A stretch of 64,000 nt of DNA, from positions 6,860,501-6,924,500 of the forward strand of contig NC_089724.1 of the NCBI RefSeq assembly GCF_035083965.1, in the 5' to 3' direction. Source of the DNA: Branchiostoma lanceolatum (taxonomy: Eukaryota; Chordata; Leptocardii; Amphioxiformes; Branchiostomatidae). Shown piece after piece: positions 63,501-64,000 of the stretch (position 1 is its first letter; every line of letters starts with the position of its first letter). Both the position numbers and the translations under genes were made by a program. A model generated the notes under the pieces. It was not told the DNA's origin, did not search any database, and worked only from the letters and a program-made list of their open reading frames with translations.

Positions 63501-64000
63501 TGGATTTTTCACCTGTCCTCTGCGTACTGAGATGAGCTGAGGGCATTGTTGTTCTATAACTTATCAAATTTGTGCTGCAAATGTGTGGGCCCTACTTTTC
63601 TATTAGTGCTTTTAAAAAATCGATCATTTCTGACCCCTTTAAAAACTTCATCAACCACCATGATATTTTTTTGGTGTAATTATATTATGGTTACGATGTG
63701 AAAGGTAAAATGACAGCTTGCATATAAAAACAATAAGATCTGCACACCGGTATATTTACGCTAGTACAACCTCTCCTTTTCTTCCGCGCTACGAATAAGT
63801 GTAAGAACCCTCCTTACTGTTGTTCGGTCGGTCGTCGAATGTGTAGAAGGGTTCGGTGTTGTCTTCTGTGTTGTTGTTAAATCCGTGGTAAATGTCGTCG
63901 GACTGTTCGTTGTCAAAAGAGTGGTAGGATTCTTTGTGGTTGGGATTGTCGTAACGAGTGTGGAATCGTCAGTCGTCCGCTCTGTTGTGACAAGAGGTGT
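217..64000 (-). CDS. Giant mucin-EGF-SEA-EGF-REJ protein gene, polycystin-1-like (internal part of one multi-exon gene)
   Basis: One minus-strand gene explains all convincing coding sequence. In transcription order it holds a Thr-rich exon cut by the right edge, about 156 more Thr-rich exons, twelve EGF-like exons, two more EGF exons, a SEA domain in three exons, an EGF exon, and an exon carrying a short EGF plus a REJ domain. Splice sites follow GT-AG and phases match at every junction from 9621 to 612: phase 0 through the mucin part, an adapter exon of phase 0 to 1, phase 1 through the EGFs, and 1-0-2-1 inside SEA. SEA and EGF domains are typical of membrane mucins; REJ is known from polycystin-1 and PKDREJ. 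The protein is therefore probably a cell-surface, heavily O-glycosylated receptor. Start, signal peptide, membrane spans and stop lie outside the window. Treating it as one gene rather than two neighbours is an inference from phase continuity. Confidence 0.78.
471..502. other. Perfect 14-bp-stem hairpin beside a CA microsatellite
   Basis: ATCTCCATGAAAAA at 471-484 is the exact reverse complement of 489-502, with a 4-base loop. It lies just before the CA repeat, inside the intron downstream of the REJ exon. It may be a relic of a small palindromic element; nothing points to a function. Confidence 0.6.
507..564. repeat. (CA)n microsatellite
   Basis: About 28 nearly uninterrupted AC dinucleotides on the plus strand (TG on the coding strand), within the intron immediately 3' of the REJ exon donor. 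Expected to vary in length between individuals. Confidence 0.95.
612..1166 (-). CDS. Exon: shortened EGF joined to REJ (receptor for egg jelly) domain
   Basis: This 555-bp exon (phase 1 to phase 1, 185 residues) starts after the acceptor TTTCCCCAG at 1167-1175 and ends at the donor ACCG/gtgagt. Its first ~35 residues look like a calcium-binding EGF (DVDEC start, then a CVNTNGSHSC stretch) but the usual C-x-C...C end is missing. From about residue 38 it runs straight into a REJ region: ILGGGRT followed by SYDW, then PLVAGILGGS with LKLDAATLSFDPNG and HTWTC. The same order (GGS, LDGS.SYDPN, HWAC) is seen in the REJ domain of polycystin-1. REJ domains occur in polycystin-1 family proteins and the sea urchin sperm receptor for egg jelly, where they form part of the large ectodomain. 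The REJ is incomplete here and must continue to the left of the window. Confidence 0.82.
1409..1525 (-). CDS. Exon: EGF-like domain between SEA and REJ
   Basis: A 117-bp exon, phase 1 on both sides, with acceptor CTATCAAG and donor GAAG/gtatga. It encodes an EGF-like module beginning ALERCHCHDYDKEKC and ending CECREGYDRTNGATC, with six cysteines and the usual C-x-C and GY features. Its phase matches the SEA exon upstream (1893-2038) and the EGF/REJ exon downstream (1166). An EGF directly after SEA is also common in transmembrane mucins. Confidence 0.82.
1893..2038 (-). CDS. Exon: SEA domain, C-terminal third (cleavage motif and last strands)
   Basis: A 146-bp exon, entered with one base completing a codon and left in phase 1, bounded by ATTTTTCAG and GAAG/gtatgt. 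With the last codon of the upstream exon it reads R-PGSLIAVYELNITRV, the GSxxx turn and following strand of SEA domains, then a helix (IPKLELLITNLT) and the closing strand. SEA domains of this kind fold and cut themselves between G and S of a GSVVV-like motif, leaving two tightly held subunits. Here the motif is FRPGSLIAV, close to the FRPGSVVV of mucin MUC1. Three NxT/S sites follow. Whether it really cleaves cannot be told from sequence. Confidence 0.82.
2161..2560 (-). mobile_element. 5'-truncated LINE (non-LTR retrotransposon) 3' end in a SEA intron
   Basis: On the minus strand 2309-2550 reads as the C-terminal tail of a LINE polyprotein: a CHS..NRIEDELLF stretch, then FSKYDALRYKLF and a KIGKYIKDCF end, matching the usual zinc-knuckle-like CxxC...IEDE.HFL...C..Y..LR pattern of CR1/L2-like elements with its cysteine pattern decayed. 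A short 3' region follows and ends at AATAAAGTTCTTCTTCTTCC (about 2180-2161), a typical CTT-repeat LINE tail. The 5' side is lost near 2560. It lies in the intron between the middle and last SEA exons, in the gene's own orientation. The family name is an inference. Confidence 0.6.
2890..3002 (-). CDS. Exon: SEA domain, middle part
   Basis: A 113-bp exon found by phase requirement: the upstream SEA exon ends in phase 0 and the downstream one needs two bases carried in, and this exon starts in phase 0 and leaves two bases. Acceptor TTATCTAG at 3003-3010, donor TTCCG/gtagga. It reads FEKAIRSRGLYVRHDHDG, an acidic loop, then NYHIGVENMRVLRFR. This is the helix, loop and strand (Y..V.V..FR) that precede the GS turn in SEA domains. 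Joined to its neighbours it gives a SEA domain of normal length (about 110-120 residues). The acceptor has a weak pyrimidine tract, which is the main reservation. Confidence 0.75.
3031..3400. repeat. Tetranucleotide (TCAA/ATCG-type) microsatellite tract
   Basis: Runs of TCAA interrupted by TCGA, TATC and CTAT variants fill about 370 bp of the intron between the first and middle SEA exons. The purest stretches are at about 3034-3065 and 3152-3200. This is ordinary low-complexity intron sequence. Confidence 0.9.
3513..3625 (-). CDS. Exon: SEA domain, N-terminal part
   Basis: A 113-bp exon, phase 1 in and phase 0 out, with acceptor TTTTCTGCAG and donor ACCG/gtatgt. It encodes VVTHHFACRFTTLVFTIDML followed by NIASPAFRYWRRIVREP. 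The FT.DMLN..SP.F..W....... pattern is the first strand and helix of SEA domains (in mucins the equivalent is a FT..L.N..S..F..L stretch). It follows the EGF exon 4303-4407 in matching phase and leads into 2890-3002. Confidence 0.72.
3822..4166. mobile_element. Inverted-repeat retroelement insert, probably Penelope-like, with 14-bp target-site duplication
   Basis: Arms 3854-4008 and 4019-4166 are reverse complements of each other with moderate divergence, giving a near-complete palindrome. The insert is flanked by an identical 14-base direct repeat, GGTTACCTATATCC, at 3808-3821 and 4167-4180. A long target duplication of this kind suits retroelement insertion rather than a MITE with a short fixed duplication. 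The right arm contains CTGATGA (4089-4095), a 6-bp stem GATGAC/GTCATC (4097-4102 with 4108-4113), then GAAA (4114-4117), the order of conserved parts in hammerhead ribozymes, which Penelope-like elements are known to carry. One extra A separates core and stem, so the ribozyme reading is tentative. It lies in the intron between the second of two EGF exons and SEA. Confidence 0.6.
4303..4407 (-). CDS. Exon: EGF-like domain directly before SEA
   Basis: A 105-bp exon, phase 1 both sides, acceptor GTAGAGTTAG, donor TCGG/gtatgg. The 35 residues ENCGRQNCHLSGYC followed by RCICNNGFRGDGTFC contain the six cysteines of an EGF-like module, with C-x-C and GF.GDG. Phase and position fit between the EGF exon at 4658 and the first SEA exon. 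It was too short and lacked a Met, so it is easy to overlook. Confidence 0.82.
4658..4765 (-). CDS. Exon: EGF-like domain, Notch/laminin type
   Basis: A 108-bp exon, phase 1 both sides, acceptor GATATTCCAG, donor AAGG/gtgcgt. It reads DRCHSNPCQNGGTC then YNCRCTREYAGRNCEKG, a compact EGF with the classic PCQNGGTC and C.C...Y.G..C signature. It differs in type from the twelve NPCH...GYTGDG modules upstream, so it is not a product of the same local expansion. Confidence 0.88.
4929..5066 (-). CDS. Exon: EGF-like module 12 (D-class)
   Basis: The last of twelve related EGF exons, 138 bp, phase 1-1. D-class modules begin D-[IT]-DAC, continue LDNPCHAQ, and carry PAPALNATCTCNTGYTGDG with a GC end: six cysteines, and one or two N-glycosylation sequons (NAT). 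This copy begins DTDACLDNPCHAQSTC and ends GLASGTGCL, splicing to the Notch-type EGF at 4765. Such stalks usually act as stiff spacers or binding surfaces outside the cell. Confidence 0.9.
   Translation of the reverse strand, partial: TPMPAWTIHATRNPPVQIIPLLPSTPLAPATLDIQEMVSLVELDV
5188..5328 (-). CDS. Exon: EGF-like module 11 (P-class)
   Basis: 141 bp, phase 1-1. P-class modules begin [AG]IDPC and carry HNPAAPVLNAICTCNPGYTG, one codon longer than the D-class. This copy begins GIDPCLANPCHVNATC and ends GLVSGTGCTG; it alone in the P-class starts with Gly because its acceptor is CAG/GTATC instead of CAG/CTATC. Confidence 0.9.
5474..5614 (-). CDS. Exon: EGF-like module 10 (P-class)
   Basis: 141 bp, phase 1-1, donor CAG/gtatgc. 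Reads AIDPCLANPCHVQANC and ends GRASGTGCSG. HVQANC replaces the HVNATC of its relatives, so the first glycosylation sequon is lost. Confidence 0.9.
5773..5910 (-). CDS. Exon: EGF-like module 9 (D-class)
   Basis: 138 bp, phase 1-1. Reads DIDACLDNPCHAQATC and ends GRASGTGCSG. Its upstream intron closely matches the intron beside module 12 (shared GCATGGTATAAAC start), so 12 and 9 are copies of one exon-plus-intron unit with P-class modules between them. Confidence 0.9.
6028..6162 (-). CDS. Exon: EGF-like module 8 (P-class, two codons shorter)
   Basis: 135 bp, phase 1-1. Reads AIDPCLANPCHVNATC, then PAAPVAVCTC, two residues shorter than PAAPVLNAICTC, leaving the six cysteines intact. Donor is CAG/gttttg, an unusual donor for this array (others gtatng). 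Acceptor is TTTGTAG instead of TTTGCAG. Confidence 0.88.
6374..6514 (-). CDS. Exon: EGF-like module 7 (P-class)
   Basis: 141 bp, phase 1-1. AIDPCLANPCHVNATC start and GRASGSGCSG end. With module 6 and its intron it forms a recent tandem duplicate: the introns around 6170-6360 and 6520-6710 are nearly the same, including the run from CTAAATAAATATC through GATTGATTGTAAGCGCCAC. Confidence 0.9.
6721..6861 (-). CDS. Exon: EGF-like module 6 (P-class)
   Basis: 141 bp, phase 1-1. AIDPCLTDPCHVNATC start and GRASGSGCSG end. Near-duplicate of module 7 (347 bp apart). Confidence 0.9.
7063..7203 (-). CDS. Exon: EGF-like module 5 (P-class)
   Basis: 141 bp, phase 1-1. AIDPCLADPCHVNATC start and GRGSESGCSG end. 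The intron on its upstream side holds the 1.1-kb inverted-repeat insert at 7348-8473. Confidence 0.9.
7348..8473. mobile_element. 1.1-kb insert with inverted arms in an EGF intron
   Basis: The intron pattern shared by the P-class EGF exons (...CTGAACACAAATAAAAGAAG...) is interrupted here between ACAAA and TAAAAGAAG, so about 1.1 kb has been inserted. Inside, 8039-8145 and 8317-8417 are imperfect reverse complements (both contain a CGATATAC/GCATATCG core and GGTGATGCAC on opposite strands). The right end carries a short hairpin, GAAGGAGGTCATCCTCCTTC (about 8444-8463). I see no coding sequence, so it is most likely a non-autonomous DNA transposon, possibly with a second piece of unknown origin at 7350-8020. 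Ends and family are uncertain. Confidence 0.55.
8539..8679 (-). CDS. Exon: EGF-like module 4 (P-class)
   Basis: 141 bp, phase 1-1. AIDPCLANPCHVNATC start, PAALVLNAICTC middle and GRASGSGCSG end. Its downstream intron begins like that of modules 6 and 7, then runs into the 7348-8473 insert. Confidence 0.9.
8873..9010 (-). CDS. Exon: EGF-like module 3 (D-class)
   Basis: 138 bp, phase 1-1. DIDACLVNPCHVNANC start, PAPALDATCTCSTGYTG middle, GLVNGTGCTG end. The N-x-T near the end (NGT) is an extra sequon shared with modules 1 and 2. Confidence 0.88.
9166..9303 (-). CDS. Exon: EGF-like module 2 (D-class)
   Basis: 138 bp, phase 1-1. DIEACLFNPCHVDANC start, PAPALNATCTC middle and GLVNGTGCTG end. Modules 2 and 3 with their introns are 293-bp tandem duplicates: 9011-9165 and 9304-9458 share almost the whole intron, starting CTGCAAACGATCAAAC. 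Confidence 0.9.
9459..9621 (-). CDS. Adapter exon: end of mucin region plus EGF-like module 1
   Basis: A 163-bp exon that enters in phase 0 (acceptor ATTCTTCTGCAG) and leaves in phase 1. It starts TTMQMTSGIYACKFDPC, a last Thr-containing stub, and continues into a D-class EGF (HPNATCTDN...GLVNGTGCTG). It is the only exon that converts the phase-0 frame of the mucin exons into the phase-1 frame of the EGF exons, and so ties the two halves of the gene together. Without it the mucin array and EGF array could be two separate genes. Confidence 0.85.
9622..9997. other. Intron between mucin and EGF parts
   Basis: About 375 bp of AT-rich sequence with no open frame or repeat that I can support. It separates the last Thr-rich exon (9998-10144) from the adapter exon. 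Confidence 0.7.
9998..14181 (-). CDS. Thr-rich mucin exons, irregular 3' end of the A/B array (13 intact exons)
   Basis: Intact exons: 9998-10144, 10283-10429, 10626-10772, 10901-11050, 11233-11373, 11507-11656, 11848-11994, 12122-12274, 12660-12806, 12934-13083, 13415-13564, 13758-13904, 14032-14181. All are multiples of three, phase 0-0, with GT-AG sites. Class A exons begin MPTTLSTSQKTT after CATAATGTAG and end TTQPTTT/gtaaag; class B begin R.TTLSTSPMTTT after TTTCAAAACAG or AATACAG and end TTQPTTT/gtaacg. Composition is about half Thr with some Ser, Pro and Gln and no Cys: a mucin-type O-glycosylated stalk. Copies here are the most diverged in the A/B family, with uneven spacing, so this looks like the old edge of the array. 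The most 3' exon (RRTSLSTSHRTTTPTT) mixes B and C features. Two broken copies lie within it. Confidence 0.85.
12372..12467 (-). pseudogene. Truncated class A mucin exon
   Basis: The exon begins normally at 12467 (MPTTLSTSQKTT) and keeps TTDES, but its 3' third and its donor are deleted; the sequence runs on into intron. It would most likely be skipped, which costs nothing because neighbouring exons are also phase 0. Confidence 0.7.
13277..13380 (-). pseudogene. Truncated class B mucin exon
   Basis: The donor side (13277, ACTACG/gtaacg) and about the last 30 codons are present, but the acceptor side is lost: at about 13376 the sequence jumps into the intron of the next class A exon. An AAG just upstream of ACGACTGAC could in principle act as a new in-phase acceptor, giving a shorter exon, but it lacks a good pyrimidine tract. 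Confidence 0.6.
14373..23201 (-). CDS. Thr-rich mucin exons, regular 620-bp A/B dimer array (29 exons)
   Basis: All 29 exons are exactly 150 bp (50 codons), phase 0-0. Class B: 14373-14522, 14993-15142, 15614-15763, 16234-16383, 16854-17003, 17475-17624, 18095-18244, 18714-18863, 19334-19483, 19953-20102, 20573-20722, 21193-21342, 21813-21962, 22433-22582, 23052-23201. Class A: 14650-14799, 15270-15419, 15891-16040, 16511-16660, 17131-17280, 17752-17901, 18372-18521, 18991-19140, 19611-19760, 20230-20379, 20850-20999, 21470-21619, 22090-22239, 22710-22859. The B type here reads RHTTLNTSPMTTTETTALTT...HKTTDESTLLTTQPTS..., ending TTPPPTTT. Introns are about 127 bp (B/A spacing on one side) and 193 bp (on the other) and are as alike between units as the exons are, so whole 620-bp units were duplicated recently. 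Confidence 0.88.
14373..27199. repeat. 620-bp tandem repeat array (one A exon, one B exon, two introns per unit)
   Basis: Unit length holds at 619-621 bp over about twenty copies. Blocks of three units were duplicated again: about 14.9-16.7 kb recurs 1861 bp further on (two 88-codon antisense stretches starting at 15514 and 17375 are identical), 18.66-18.96 kb recurs 1239 bp further (two units), and about 23.3-24.5 kb recurs 1862 bp further. The pattern is growth by unequal crossing-over in multiples of 620 bp. Confidence 0.92.
23329..27479 (-). CDS. Thr-rich mucin exons, A/B array with RATT-type B exons (13 A/B exons plus one C)
   Basis: Class A: 23329-23478, 23951-24100, 24572-24721, 25191-25340, 25813-25962, 26431-26580, 27050-27199. 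Class B: 23671-23823, 24294-24443, 24914-25063, 25533-25685, 26156-26305, 26773-26922. Class C: 27357-27479 (123 bp). B exons here carry an added residue, TTTRATTALTT instead of TTTETTALTT. The 153-bp versions at 23671 and 25533 also have HNTTGES, creating an N-glycosylation sequon absent from most B exons. The C exon, RQTTLSTSHRTTMPTTDKST..., belongs to the family of the 45.9-63.6 kb array and is eight codons shorter than the usual 49. Confidence 0.86.
27670..27853. mobile_element. Truncated foldback element, copy 1, fused to a B exon
   Basis: 184 bp matching the left end of the complete element at 44792-44975, with its inverted CACGGTTTGTGAC motifs. It stops at TTTTGGGCTG and joins directly to the inside of a class B exon (fragment 27854-27914, which keeps only its 5' 61 bp and acceptor). 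The B exon therefore lost its 3' part and donor; read on in frame it soon reaches a stop. Skipping is the likely outcome. Confidence 0.85.
27854..44600 (-). CDS. Thr-rich mucin exons in six higher-order repeats (42 A/B exons plus six C exons)
   Basis: Block 1: A 28042-28191, 28663-28812, 29282-29431; B 28385-28534, 29005-29154; C 29589-29711. Block 2: A 30275-30424, 30897-31046, 31518-31667, 32137-32286; B 30617-30769, 31240-31389, 31860-32009; C 32444-32566. Block 3: A 33130-33279, 33750-33899, 34369-34518; B 33472-33621, 34092-34241; C 34676-34798. Block 4: A 35361-35510, 35982-36131, 36602-36751, 37221-37370; B 35704-35853, 36324-36473, 36944-37093; C 37528-37650. Block 5: A 38214-38363, 38836-38985, 39457-39606, 40076-40225; B 38556-38708, 39179-39328, 39799-39948; C 40383-40505. 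Block 6: A 41069-41218, 41691-41840, 42312-42461, 42931-43080, 43552-43701, 44171-44320; B 41411-41563, 42034-42183, 42654-42803, 43274-43423, 43894-44043; C 44478-44600. All intact exons are phase 0-0. Each block also has a B fragment fused to transposon sequence, listed separately. Confidence 0.86.
29903..30086. mobile_element. Truncated foldback element, copy 2, fused to a B exon
   Basis: Same 184-bp left-end piece and same junction as copy 1; B fragment 30087-30147. This B fragment is of the TCATTGGGCTTG / GTGTCTG subtype, unlike copies 1, 3 and 4, so sequence beyond the junction has since been exchanged with other units. Confidence 0.85.
32758..32941. mobile_element. Truncated foldback element, copy 3, fused to a B exon
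   Basis: Identical junction; B fragment 32942-33002, same subtype as copy 1 (TAATTGGACTTG). The intron just before it has GGAAGTTAGC where most copies have GGGAGTTAGC, a change shared only with copy 6. Confidence 0.85.
34989..35172. mobile_element. Truncated foldback element, copy 4, fused to a B exon
   Basis: Identical junction; B fragment 35173-35233, same subtype as copies 1 and 3. It heads block 4. Confidence 0.85.
37842..38025. mobile_element. Truncated foldback element, copy 5, fused to a B exon
   Basis: Identical junction; B fragment 38026-38086, same subtype as copy 2. Copies 2 and 5 lie 7939 bp apart within a near-identical long duplication (30.4-32.1 kb matches 38.3-40.0 kb). Confidence 0.85.
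40697..40880. mobile_element. Truncated foldback element, copy 6, fused to a B exon
   Basis: Identical junction; B fragment 40881-40941, same subtype as copies 2 and 5. It heads the longest block (4095 bp), the one ending in the complete element. Confidence 0.85.
44792..45858. mobile_element. Complete foldback-type DNA element with inverted arms and internal motif array
   Basis: About 1067 bp inserted in the intron between the class C exons at 44478 and 45880; the native intron (AGTCTATTTTGTTGCTTTACC, as at 47180-47200) is split around it. Both ends start GTCAC on opposite strands. Inner arms near 45028-45150 and 45590-45710 are reverse complements (CCGCCATCTTTGTTTTTTTC, then CGCTGGGATGAG, then AGCGTAATTCTCGCTC). 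Between and beside them lie about a dozen inverted or direct copies of GGCACGGTTTGTGACAGTGCC-like motifs, dense at 45180-45415. No open reading frame of transposase size is present, so it is non-autonomous. A target-site duplication is not clear (TTGGTGTTGC and TTGTGTTGC flank it). Confidence 0.75.
45880..53444 (-). CDS. Thr-rich mucin exons, class C array, irregular part (about 22 exons)
   Basis: Exons: 45880-46008, 46205-46339, 46530-46667, 46861-47019, 47199-47345, 47546-47692, 47865-47999 (acceptor unclear), 48204-48350, 48676-48822, 49010-49135, 49324-49470, 49988-50134, 50331-50465, 50673-50816, 51013-51147, 51362-51508, 51723-51869, 52063-52209, 52411-52557, 52845-52991, 53379-53444, plus a damaged copy at about 49650-49768. 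Normal length is 147 bp (49 codons), phase 0-0. Consensus begins RQTTFSTSHRTTMP.T, then THKSTDRSTLLTT and ends TT.STTT/gtaaag; acceptors are TGCAG or TATAG. Sizes of 126, 129, 135, 138, 144 and 159 bp show codon-level gains and losses, always multiples of three. Introns average about 195 bp. Compared with the A/B array these copies are well diverged, so most of this part is older. Confidence 0.82.
48490..48605 (-). mobile_element. Retroelement 3' tail in a mucin intron
   Basis: The intron between 48350 and 48676 is about 130 bp longer than its neighbours. On the minus strand the extra sequence ends ACTTGCAATTAGCC...GAACTTGCAATAAAC, which resembles the 3' end of a LINE or SINE with an AATAAA signal. 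It is followed by short TATA-rich simple sequence. Family not identified. Confidence 0.4.
49650..49768 (-). pseudogene. Damaged class C mucin exon (donor lost)
   Basis: The acceptor side is normal (TGCAG at 49769-49773, then GGACAAACTATC), but the donor side, normally ACTACG/gtaaag, has become CTATGATG with no GT in the right place. Probably skipped in phase. Confidence 0.55.
52756..53205 (-). pseudogene. Remnants of two class C exons
   Basis: At 52756-52770 and 53173-53200 only the donor edge of a class C exon survives (TTTCTTAACCGTAAAG and TTTCTTTACCGTAATTGCG); the bodies are deleted. The intact exon 52845-52991 lies between them. Confidence 0.55.
53379..53444 (-). CDS. Miniature class C exon, 22 codons
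   Basis: A class C exon with its middle removed: it keeps a normal acceptor (ATGTAG) and a usable donor (ACTACA/gtaaag), and the remaining 66 bp are in frame, reading RQSTLKTSHRTT and ending in Thr. It shows a deletion tolerated because it is a multiple of three. Confidence 0.65.
53652..62927 (-). CDS. Thr-rich mucin exons, class C, three tandem nine-exon blocks (28 exons)
   Basis: All are 147 bp, phase 0-0. Lead exon 53652-53798. Copy 1: 54003-54149, 54359-54505, 54705-54851, 55018-55164, 55359-55505, 55704-55850, 56017-56163, 56358-56504, 56696-56842. Copy 2: 57047-57193, 57403-57549, 57749-57895, 58062-58208, 58402-58548, 58747-58893, 59060-59206, 59401-59547, 59739-59885. Copy 3: 60090-60236, 60446-60592, 60792-60938, 61105-61251, 61445-61591, 61790-61936, 62103-62249, 62443-62589, 62781-62927. 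A typical one reads VQTTLSTSQKTTMPTTVL, then TQRTSDKSTLPTT and ends TTPITTT. The second exon of each copy ends ACTAGG/gtaaag, one Arg in place of the usual final Thr. Confidence 0.88.
53690..62820. repeat. 3043-bp tandem triplication
   Basis: Three copies at about 53690-56733, 56734-59777 and 59778-62820, offset 3044, 3043 and 3042 bp. Differences are very few, for example A-run lengths (55180, 58224, 61266), TCTGTGTGG versus GCTGTGTGG at 56063, and TCTGTATGAATTGAAG versus ATTAAAG. The breakpoints fall inside class C exons (near 53690 and 62820), so the triplication arose by unequal crossing-over between homologous exons. Confidence 0.93.
63092..63238 (-). CDS. Thr-rich mucin exon, class C
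   Basis: 147 bp, phase 0-0, acceptor ATGTAG, donor ACTACG/gtaagg. It lies 5' of the 3043-bp triplication and is a single, diverged copy. Confidence 0.82.
63436..63559 (-). CDS. Thr-rich mucin exon, class C, with altered 5' side
   Basis: Donor ACTACG/gtacag and 3' body are normal (YRTTMPSAHLSTQRTGEKST, then TTIPTTVFSALQTS). The usual start (acceptor, then RQTT.STS) is missing; upstream sequence is GCAGCACAAATTTGATAAG. The available AG sites there do not give the expected phase 0 with an open frame, so this exon may be inactive or may use another acceptor. Confidence 0.5.
63560..63817. other. Intron between the class C array and the long 5' Thr-rich exon
   Basis: About 255 bp unlike the array introns, with no repeat or open frame that I can support. 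It marks the 5' border of the tandem exon array. Confidence 0.65.
63818..64000 (-). CDS. Long Thr-rich mucin exon, cut by the window edge
   Basis: At least 183 bp (61 codons) open to the edge, leaving in phase 0 at ACAACA/gtaagg. It reads TPLVTTERTTDDSTLVTTIP, then TTKNPTTLLTTNSPTTFTT and TTTQKTTPNPSTHSTTDRTT. The stretch TTDDSTLVTT is clearly related to TTDESTLVTT of class A exons, but spacing and length differ, so it is a non-array relative and possibly close to the ancestral long mucin exon. Confidence 0.8.

Overview
This window looks like nuclear DNA of a marine invertebrate deuterostome, most likely a cephalochordate (amphioxus). That is an inference from the small phase-1 EGF exons, a receptor-for-egg-jelly (REJ) domain, a LINE tail ending in a CTT repeat, and abundant microsatellites. 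No prokaryotic, organellar or viral gene organisation is seen. Everything that reads convincingly as protein lies on the minus strand and belongs to one enormous gene that enters at the right edge (5' side) and leaves at the left edge (3' side). Neither its start codon nor its stop codon is inside the window.

Layout in transcription order (right to left). (1) 64000-63818: a Thr-rich exon cut by the window edge. (2) 63559-45880: about 52 class C Thr-rich exons, mostly 147 bp, including three near-identical tandem copies of a 3043-bp block (about 53.69-62.82 kb). (3) 45858-44792: a foldback (inverted-repeat) transposable element. (4) 44600-27854: higher-order repeats of 2.23, 2.85 and 4.10 kb built from alternating class A and class B Thr-rich exons (a 620-bp A+B dimer), one 123-bp class C exon each, and a 184-bp truncated copy of the foldback element fused to a broken B exon. 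(5) 27479-9998: the simpler 620-bp A/B dimer array, older and more irregular at its left end. (6) 9621-4929: twelve EGF-like exons. (7) 4765-4303: two further EGF exons. (8) 3625-1893: a SEA domain split over three exons, carrying an FRPGS motif like the autocleavage site of mucin SEA domains. (9) 1525-1409: another EGF. (10) 1166-612: a shortened EGF joined to a REJ domain of the polycystin-1/PKDREJ family. A 48-bp candidate exon lies at 264-217.

Reading frames join across every junction in the EGF-SEA-EGF-REJ part (phase 1, or 0/2 inside SEA). All intact Thr-rich exons begin and end in phase 0, so any number can be gained, lost or skipped without breaking the frame. The predicted protein is a giant, heavily O-glycosylated mucin-like stalk (about 157 Thr-rich exons, roughly 7,500 residues if all are used), followed by an EGF stalk, a probably self-cleaving SEA domain and a polycystin-type REJ region. 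A membrane and channel part would be expected further left if it is a full polycystin-1 relative. Introns hold transposable elements: a LINE tail, a probable Penelope-like inverted element with a 14-bp target duplication, a 1.1-kb inverted-repeat insert, a second retroelement tail and the foldback element. No tRNA, rRNA or CRISPR was seen.
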